Positions 57,887-64,000 of a stretch of DNA of 64,000 bases are shown one piece after another. Both the position numbers and the translations under genes were made by a program. Position 1 is the stretch's first letter, and each line of letters starts with the position of its first letter. The notes under the pieces are model-generated. The model searched no databases and was not told the origin of the DNA. It saw only the letters and a list, made by a program, of their open reading frames with translations. This DNA is from Daphnia carinata (lineage: Eukaryota > Arthropoda > Branchiopoda > Diplostraca > Daphniidae): NCBI RefSeq assembly GCF_022539665.2, contig NC_081331.1, positions 11,874,638-11,938,637 on the forward strand, read 5' to 3'.

Positions 57887-58196
57887 GGCAACATGGATAT
57901 CGACGGATAAACGTCAAACATGCGAAAAGCAGTACGGTAGTCCAAAAACTCTTATCGGTTTTCTATGTAAATCTAACATAACCATGCCCAAAAAGAAAAG
58001 AAATATGTATATATGATGAATTAAACATGTGGTCTAAAGAAGAATAGCAAAAGTCAGTTAATCATATAGCTTTACCATGAATGAGAACCTGCAACTGGTT
58101 ACTGATGTAGTTTTTTCTTCAAACAGAAGCTTTCTTGTTGTCCACATACTGTTGTGTATATTTGTTGTTCCATATCGCCGTTGATTCCAAAAACAG

Positions 58197-58328
58197 AACT
58201 ATGAACAAATCGAGCTCGCTGAAGACGTTTCTGAGCGTATAGAACAAAGTTATGAGCATGCAAAAACTTCCATTGCATACCTAAGAGAGCTTAAAAGAAC
58301 TTCAACTTCTATTTCTTCACCTGACTAA
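58197..58328 (+). CDS. Terminal coding exon of an unrecognised gene
   Basis: After acceptor aaaaacag at 58196 the frame reads NYEQIELAEDVSERIEQSYE, then HAKTSIAYLRELKRTSTSIS and SPD, stopping at TAA 58326. It is strongly amphipathic and helical, like a coiled coil. No upstream exon could be joined with confidence, although the preceding pyrimidine-rich tract is good. It could belong to the same transcription unit as the exon at 56489. Confidence 0.4.
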   Translation, partial: NYEQIELAEDVSERIEQSYEHAKTSIAYLRELKRTSTSISSPD

Positions 58329-58810
58329 CTCTTTCTTTTAAGATGACTATTACTAACTATGGAACTAACCTGGAAAAAGTAGTACTATGGGGTTCTTAGA
58401 GGCGACAGCAAGACTCCATGTTTGAAGAGTAGCAGCCTGGATGAACACAGAAGCGCCAGGGGATAGGTAGATTTTCTTCGGCCGCCAAGTGGCGCTAATT
58501 TTCCTTAGGAGTAGGTGAAAGAATATGAAAGAAGTTTTAAATTTATATAAATTTGTCAATTTTAAATAGCACACCACTTGTCAATTAAACCACCACTACT
58601 GTACGTAATGGTGTTAGATACAAAAAGGAACAACAAAAACTTACAGGTATCGAATTGGGTCACATATCCCGATCATAAGCGTCTGCATCCACGAGCCGTC
58701 TTTCAGGCCGTGGGGAGGCTAACGAACAGCCTACGTTCAATGTTCCCCTCTTCTCCACCCTTCAGTTTGTGGGTCGATCCTTAACGTGTAGTGAACAGTA
58801 CTACAGATCG

Positions 58811-58866
58811 ATTTTTAGCCTGGCAAGGCTTTTTTTTGCCATTTTTAGCCTGGCAAGGCTTTTTTG
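58811..58866. repeat. Two direct copies of a hairpin plus T-tract
   Basis: atttttagcctggcaaggct followed by a T-run occurs twice, 30 bases apart. AGCCT and AGGCT form a 5-bp stem with loop GGCA. It lies at the far end of the minus-strand tRNA-related repeat and probably belongs to it. Confidence 0.7.
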
Positions 58867-59095
58867 GTGTACCATTTAGCCCCGTTATAGTAGGCATGGC
58901 TCTTCTTTTCTCTCTTCTTTTATTCTTTCTTCTTTTATTCTTTCTTCTTCTTTTCTTTCTTGAATGAGTAGAATCTTGCGTATCTTGAATGATGAATTGG
59001 AGGGAAAGGGAGGGAGGGAAATTGGCGGTGGCGGGACTTGAACCCGGGGCCCTCAGAATGCGAAGCGAAGGTGGTAACCACTGTGCCAGGACCGC
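58867..59095 (-). mobile_element. tRNA-related SINE-like element
   Basis: On the minus strand the 72-base head (59095-59024) has a clear A box (TGGCACAGTGG) and B box (GGGTTCAAGTCCC), with 5 of 7 acceptor pairs (GCGGT with ACCGC). The anticodon arm is irregular, so it is not a working tRNA. The body continues through a CT-rich stretch and ends in an AAAGAAGAA-type A-rich simple repeat (58908-58962). Internal pol III promoter plus A-rich tail fits a SINE. No target-site duplication was identified. Confidence 0.6.
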
Positions 59096-59164
59096 ACATC
59101 CCAAACAAATTTTGCTTTGGGTGTCACCCATTGAAATAGGTAGCTTATGAAGCAATGGAATGGT

Positions 59165-59225
59165 GTAGTATGGCGCTATGGCTTAGTATACGGCTACCAT
59201 GCTGATTTCACGGGTTCGATTCTAT
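59165..59225 (+). pseudogene. tRNA-like fragment
   Basis: Contains tggcttagtatacgg (A-box-like) and cgggttcgattct (B box) at suitable spacing. Stems are poor. Probably a second tRNA-related repeat head next to the SINE-like element. Confidence 0.3.
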
Positions 59226-59634
59226 GTTTTTATAATTATATTAATATTTTTTTTTTACGTTTAGCAACGCACTAGTAACTTTTGCCCGTGCAAGACCTGG
59301 GGATAGCGCATTTTAACGCTTCTTTTTCTTAATTTTAGTCGGTCAATCGTTAATTTGAGCCTAATTTATTCGTTATTTTGCCGTCTAATTTTAATTCTTT
59401 TTTCATATTAAAACACTCCCTATTTTTGCCCGCAAACCCTCTCACTTTATTTATTTACTAGTAACGTTGAGCCCGTCCACGGCCGGGGGATAGTTGGCGC
59501 TAGCGTATTTTTACGCTATTTTTAAGAAAATTGACCCATGCCTATTTTTTGCCGGTCTACTCTTAATTCTATTCATCAATCAAGAGTTCCCCTTTCATCC
59601 CCGCCGACCCACTCATTGTTTCTGCCGGCCATCC

Positions 59635-59985
59635 CCTCACTTTCTCTGCCCAACCACACTTTACCCGTCGACCCCCTCTCTGCCCGTCAACCCACACTCT
59701 GCCCGTCAACTCCCATTCTGCCCCCAAAAATGCCTACTGGGGGAACATCTACCTTTTTTTTGCATTTGCCCACCCTTTCGTCACAGTCTCGGCCCGTCAA
59801 CACCCCCGCTATAGTTGTCCGTCCATCCATTTTTTGCTTCTGCCCGCTAAGAAGCCCGCTGTTATTGCCCGTAGACCCTCTCTCTGCCCGTCAGCCCCCG
59901 TTCTGCCCGTCGGCCCCCTCGCTGCCCGTCGACCCACTCATCTGCCCGTCGGCCCACGCGCTGCCTGTCGACCCACGCGCTTCCC
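59635..59985. repeat. Pyrimidine-rich minisatellite (ctgcccgtcgaccca type)
   Basis: About fifteen degenerate copies of a unit near ctctgcccgtcrrcccac, 16-18 bases long, interrupted by less regular sequence between about 59720 and 59840. A long open frame across it (59538-60053) is a by-product of unit length and lack of stops, not a gene. Confidence 0.8.
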
Positions 59986-59999
59986 GTGACGTGACTCGT

Positions 60000-60625
60000 G
60001 ATGTGACAGACACAGGCTCCTCCTCTTCAAAGACATCATGTGTCGCCATCTAGGTAAAATCCAGTTCAGTCAGATTCAAACAAAAAACAAGCTTAACTTT
60101 GTCTTTACTTATTTTCTCAGAAATCTGGATTGCTATAAAAACCCATGATTTTGAATCGAAATTCAACGATGATGTCGGAAAACCAGTGCGTTTTTAGTTG
60201 CGTTTTTTCGGAACGAATATCGTTTGGCCTTTCGAAAATCGATTAAAGGATCCGATAAGCAAGAACCCATTTGGCGTAGTCAATGGGGGGGGGGGGGGTG
60301 TAAAACGGATTGCCATAGTTTGCATCAAACTTACCCATTCGGCAACCCAAGTGTGCATATGTTTTTCTTTGATAATTATTTTATTTTGCTACTATGCTTG
60401 GTAAACTGCAATTATGCCCAATATTTTTACCTTTGCATTTTAGGTCTTCTCTTCTATGTCACTAAGTACTATAGGGAAGGGAATAACTGAAGTTGATTGA
60501 GATCTATTCTGATTCTCCTGATATCCATCTCAACAGGTTTTTATTTGCTTTTCAACATCCATTTCATAGTGGGACGTGTGGCTTTGATTAATATTGCCAT
60601 AAAGTCTGCCGAAAATGGGTGTGTT
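60000..60625. other. Spacer before duplication copy 2
   Basis: No gene supported. It has a CTCF-like gtcgccatctaggta (60042-60056) and a run of G (about 60284-60297). A small open segment after gcattttag (60444) has no partner exon. Confidence 0.45.
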
Positions 60626-63600
60626 AGGCCGATCTCTATTGCATTCTTTTTTTTTTTTTTTTTTTTTTTTTTTTGTTTTGTTTTATTTTGTTCCTTATTT
60701 TTCAAAGCTTTCTTCGGCGACTAGCGAACCTCTGAAATCGAAGAATTTCCCCCCTCTCCCTGTACATCTCTTTCGATTCGATAAAGTCGTATGTCTTTAT
60801 TCCTTTCTTCTTTGTTGTGAATTGCAAAACACCAGCTGATCTATCTTAACTTGCAGGATTGGTTCATAACAAATATACACAGAAGGAAGCAAAAACTATT
60901 TTGTGAACGATGTCGTAAAAACAAAAGAGGGAAAGAAGAAAAATGGCAAAAAGATTATAATAGGCAACCGTATCTTCATCTCTATGGGAATATTGTTTAG
61001 ACAGTATTTTTGAACTGCGAACGTGGCGCTAGAGACTTAACTTGCTCGATGTTACTATAAGAATCTTGTAAGTGCATAGGATCAAATTTATTTTCCCACG
61101 ACGGCTCTTTTTTTCCAATTTTTTTTTTTTTTTTTTTTTCATTGATTCGGTTTTTTTATTTAATGATTAAAAAGATAAAGTTCATTTTGACTCGTCCCCC
61201 CTTTCCTGCCAACTTTATGTCTGTGCTCTTGATTTCCCCCGTCTTTGTCCAAAATATCACCCGTTTTGTTTTGTTGTACCGCAGAACTCTTTAATTATTA
61301 AGGAAACTCCTTTAGGTTTTCTCACCATTCTTGCAATACACTTGAAATATATTGTTTGAGCTTCTGACTAGATTTAAGCTAGTTAGCCGCAGAGCTCTTC
61401 CAAATAGACGGGTAGCAAATTACGATGTTGCAAAGAAGGAACCCGAAGGTTAATTGGTGAATTTTTTTCTCAACATGTCGGGCTTGCAAATCGGTGACTT
61501 ACGATGTTCGAAGGCTTGCCGATAATTATAACTGTTTCTTAATTTAAAATGAGTGCAGCGCCCAGCGAGAAACAGCGACGAACATTTGACATGCAAGATG
61601 CAAGCTTTACAGTCAACTTTCAGCTTCGCAGTCCAGCAAGATCTGCAGACAACAATAGAAATCAATTGGTGTCTTGTGTGTTTCCTGTTCTTTTTAACAT
61701 TTTCGTTGAGAAAGTGCAAAGGCCTTCTCACATTTGTCAAAATCGGTAAAACCGCCATTTATTTTGAAAACGATTCGTTTCACGAGAAAACCGATCACGG
61801 ATTCTAAATCAGCGTTCAAATTTGATCATTTAGTGTGAGTTTTGTCCAATTTCAACAGCTTTCGTTTTTGGACGATTTTGACAAAAGTAGGAAGGCTATA
61901 GCCTTCTCACTTTTTCATTTTTGGCCAAAATTTAAATTTCACTTAAAATACATGATTCCGATTCAGAATTGAATGCTGATCACGGAAATCAAGTTCATTT
62001 ACCAATTGGCCTTATGGTTAAACGTAAAAAACGATAAAATCAGGAAAGTCGGGCTTATTTATTAGTCGGGCTTACTCATTAGTCGGGCTTAAATTTTTTT
62101 CTACAAAACCTGATAACTCGTCGGAAATGTTTGAATATCACAGGATATTATGGCAATCCGTTTTACACAAAAAAAAAAAAAATATTTCGCCAAAAAAAAA
62201 AAAAAATCACAATTTTTTCTTTTTTTCCGACACGTAGCCATCTACCGCTTAGACTCGTTATTACTGGCATAGGCAATTTCAGTCCATTGGATGCCATTCG
62301 CAGTTAGTTCAGTAACGTGGATGGAGAATAACGCGTGGCTGGAGGAACAATTGAAAAATGGATAAGATAATACAACAAAAGGATGGTAAGTATAAACATT
62401 ATTATATTGGTTTTCAATTATTAATTATTGTTTATTAGATCAAATTATGAAGCTGTAGGCCCAATTATTGGAACAACCCAAAATATTAGATAACAGCAAA
62501 GCTAAGGATGGTAAGGCCTAATATGTAATGATTCTATTTATTTGCTTTTATTCATTTGTGTTTTGTAGCTCAAATTTTGAGTCTACAAGCTCAGCTAGGA
62601 GAAAAGAACAAATTGGAACGGAACAGTTTCCAAACAGTGAAGGAGGTTTTTCAAAACTCTTCCCTAACTGAACGTGAGGATGAGTTGGCATTAGGCGAAC
62701 ACAGTCAGGTACCTAAACGTTTCAAATAAGAATTCAAAATAAGTATAGAATTTTAACAAACAATTATTTATTGTTTAGTTATTCAGTCTACCACCTGACA
62801 GTGTGTTAAAGTTAAATTCTGTTAGTGCTGCAGTAAAAGAATTGTTAGTAATAAGTCCATGCAGCGAAGGAAGTGAACAATTGTGGGACCGTATTTGGGC
62901 TGAAAATGGGTGTGGTACGGAAACCCAGAAATAGCATGAGTTCAACATAAAACATGAATTAGGTACTTTTCGGTTTTTTGTCTATTGAAAAAGTATTTTT
63001 AATGCTATTATTTTGCATTCACAGAATATTAGTGGGGGATCAAGTCAAGTCTGAAAGTGTTACAGGATGGAAGAGTGAGCCTACAGTTGAAAAACACTGA
63101 AAGTGCATTACCATTAAGGTATGAGGTAAAGTAATAGAGTATGCAAATTGTCTAATGAGAAGTACCATCTTGTGTGAATGAATCCTGTGTAACAGCAATC
63201 CTTTATAGTTCTGTCACAGCTAGAAGCCTCAAATAATTCTGCCTCTCTTGCTAAAGAACAACTTGTCCTTTACATTCAGAGTGTTGGTGAAGCTAGGTAC
63301 TTAAATGGCCCTAAAGATGTTTCATTTCGTTGGCATTGCAGCGATGAACATCATACATGGACTTTTTAGGTATGAAAGGAATTTTCTTGAAAATATTTTG
63401 AATTTATGACAAAGCATTTCTCCTCCTTTTTGCCAACCATGTCTAATCTACAAAAAAAAATTATCCAATAGGAAAGGATTTTCAGCATACTGGGAACACA
63501 ACTATCAACAATGCAACATTCTACGGGTGTTATTTTATCATTCAAGAGCCTTGTACAATGATTTTCATCTACAATTTGTATGGCCTTTCCCAAGCTTCTG

Positions 63601-64000
63601 TCAGAAGTTGAATCTATGAGTCATGTAAGTCACATGAGCAACAATTGAGATGCTTAATGGTGTTGTTTTTCTTTTCTCAGTGTAGGTTAATAGTAACATT
63701 GGATCTGAAAAAATTCGTGGTTGGGGCATGACACTGAATAAATTGTAATGATTGGATGGATGACATGATATTTCTATACTTCATTCGGATTCCCGAAACG
63801 GTATTTTATATTTAAAAAATTGAAGTGCATATCTGGGCTCCCTTCCTTTCCGTAGCCCCGTTTCCCCTTGACTCGTAATAAGCCCGTAGGGGGTCATGCC
63901 CCTACTGTACGGTATATATAAAAACAACATATACCGAGGTTTGGAGGGCTCTGGCCGGAAAGGGGACGTGGGGTGCCGCTTAGTCCGATGATGTGTTCAC
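60626..64000 (+). repeat. Segmental duplication copy 2, cut by the window end
   Basis: Direct repeat of 46952-50305. Copy 2 begins aggccgatctctattgcat and soon has a longer poly-T (60648-60674). It contains the 62378-63369 gene copy and the hairpin pair. It still matches at base 64000, so its true length is unknown. Confidence 0.93.
62359..63369 (+). pseudogene. Unrecognised small spliced gene, copy 2, frameshifted
   Basis: Counterpart of 48664-49674 with the same splice sites and the same in-frame TAG in exon 2. It has one extra G in the fifth exon (gttacaggatgg versus gttacagatgg, about 63066), which shifts the frame to an early stop. Either the copy is a pseudogene or this is a base error in one copy. 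Confidence 0.5.

Larger units (their letters stand above)
55562..58026 (+). repeat. Duplicated 2.46 kb block, copy B
   Basis: Second copy of 52995-55461, starting at the first base after the gap and continuing into unique sequence at atgtggtctaaag. See copy A for differences. Gene models in the two copies should be counted once. Confidence 0.95.

Noticed and set aside
59024-59095. Functional tRNA gene
   Set aside because: A and B boxes are fine but the anticodon arm does not form and two acceptor pairs are lost; an A-rich tail points to a SINE.
59538-60053. Proline/serine-rich open frame of 171 codons
   Set aside because: It is the translation of a minisatellite; open frame length follows from the repeat unit.

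Overview
The window is eukaryotic nuclear DNA, probably from an arthropod. Genes are split by many GT-AG introns with long T-rich stretches, and there are poly(A) signals, abundant microsatellites and tRNA-related repeats. The main gene has the PDZ, RGS-like, C1, DH, PH order that I associate with insect RhoGEF2. A small crustacean such as a water flea would fit the compactness, but I cannot prove the species from sequence alone.

Layout. 1-3416: AT-rich DNA with nothing recognisable. 3417-6287 (+): one large coding exon for a secreted-looking, Ser/Pro/Thr-rich and acidic protein of 956 residues that I do not recognise, with a poly(A) signal at 6506. 7480-46574 (+): a 38 kb RhoGEF2-type gene. 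I trace 36 coding exons whose phases all agree (5682 nt, 1893 residues): PDZ, coiled coil, proline-rich linker, RGS-like, C1, DH, PH and a long coiled-coil tail. 46575-64000: repeat-rich intergenic DNA with a duplicated small gene, a MITE-like element, minisatellites, tRNA-related repeats, fragments of unrecognised spliced genes and one assembly gap (N) at 55462-55561.

The most interesting feature is inside the RhoGEF gene. Its large introns hold at least five further open exons that start with ATG, end at a donor, and have the right phase to splice onto the next internal exon (21347, 24118, 29409, 33708, 42045; a sixth, 20661, is weaker). Read together they look like a ladder of alternative first exons. 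Each rung drops more of the regulatory N-terminus: first PDZ, RGS-like and C1, then the linker, and finally the DH domain. One gene could thus make a full G-alpha-regulated exchange factor, several short DH-PH factors with different N-termini, and a catalytically dead tail protein.

The right third shows two duplications. About 2.46 kb is repeated almost exactly on both sides of the 100-N gap, which is the usual sign of unmerged contig ends rather than biology. A second block of at least 3.35 kb, starting about 380 bp after the RhoGEF stop codon, recurs 13.7 kb downstream and runs off the window end. It carries a small unrecognised gene whose second exon holds a stop codon and is skippable in frame; the second copy also has a frameshift.
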